The notes under the pieces were generated by a model that was given only the letters and a program-made list of their open reading frames with translations, did not search any database and had not been told where the DNA came from. DNA of 64,000 nucleotides, from NCBI GenBank assembly GCA_020248915.1, contig JADCGP010000016.1, positions 50,706-114,705 of the forward strand. Reading direction: 5' to 3'. Shown piece after piece: positions 63,968 to 64,000 of the stretch. The DNA is from Rubrivivax sp. GTDB lineage: Bacteria > Pseudomonadota > Gammaproteobacteria > Burkholderiales > Burkholderiaceae_C. Positions within the stretch are counted from its first letter, which is position 1. Each line of letters starts with the position of its first letter. The translations under genes were made by a program, and so were the position numbers.

Positions 63968-64000
63968 ATGAAGTCTCGCACGAAGCCCGCGCTGCGGGCA
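63968..64000 (+). CDS. Start of a gene running off the right edge
   Basis: ATG followed by ten open codons (KSRTKPALRA) to the window end, preceded by AAGGA at 9 nt spacing. Too short to identify. Confidence 0.45.
   Translation, partial: MKSRTKPALRA

Overview
The window is very GC-rich, gene-dense chromosomal DNA from a betaproteobacterium of the order Burkholderiales. Gene order suggests the Rubrivivax/Leptothrix/Ideonella neighbourhood, but that placement is inference; no rRNA, tRNA or taxon marker is present. Most of the window is core genome. Only the last ~1.8 kb and one intergenic repeat block look accessory.

Left arm (1-7,030, minus strand): a tightly packed run reading esterase, SDR reductase, RNB ribonuclease, TonB-like protein, aroE, mtgA, conserved hypothetical, TlpA-like thioredoxin. 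Successive genes mostly overlap by 4 nt. Next come a large exported zinc metalloprotease and mpl (murein recycling), both minus strand, then a plus-strand pair of small membrane/exported proteins. A ~560-nt gene-free stretch (12,507-13,065) is dominated by a large imperfect inverted repeat whose two hairpins show compensatory base changes. A minus-strand zinc-ribbon gene, hemL and thiD follow, divergent from a rubredoxin gene.

16.7-26.8 kb is a twitching-motility chemosensory operon (pilG, pilH, pilI, pilJ and a 2,091-residue PilL/ChpA hybrid kinase). 26.9-33.4 kb is a TetR-controlled tripartite RND efflux operon (regulator, NodT outer-membrane factor, HlyD adaptor, RND pump), followed by an alpha/beta hydrolase, a GNAT acetyltransferase and a c-type cytochrome. 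phrB faces a pyrimidine operon (yqgE, ruvX, pyrR, pyrB, an apparently non-catalytic dihydroorotase, a PlsC-type acyltransferase, a PRPP-synthetase-like gene). gpmA is divergent from the rhodanese-grxC-secB-gpsA run; trmL and comF (minus) face a BioC-like methyltransferase.

48.8-58.7 kb is a complete aa3 cytochrome c oxidase locus: DUF2244, coxB with a fused cytochrome c domain, ctaD, a 39-residue assembly protein, ctaG, DUF2970, ctaE, SURF1, a SCO-like protein, ctaA, ctaB and sco1, with a small minus-strand membrane gene inside. rpoH lies opposite and carries a near-perfect CIRCE element upstream, implying HrcA repression of the heat-shock sigma factor. A TonB/TolA-like protein with tandem 15-bp repeats follows, then a brnTA toxin-antitoxin pair with a palindromic operator, an unknown membrane protein, and at the right edge a hairpin that would bury the ribosome-binding site of a gene running out of the window.

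A theme across the window: at least ten genes have a TAGAAT/TATACT-type -10 box only 6-10 nt before the start codon, suggesting leaderless or nearly leaderless mRNAs. I found no CRISPR array, prophage, insertion sequence or obvious new defence system.
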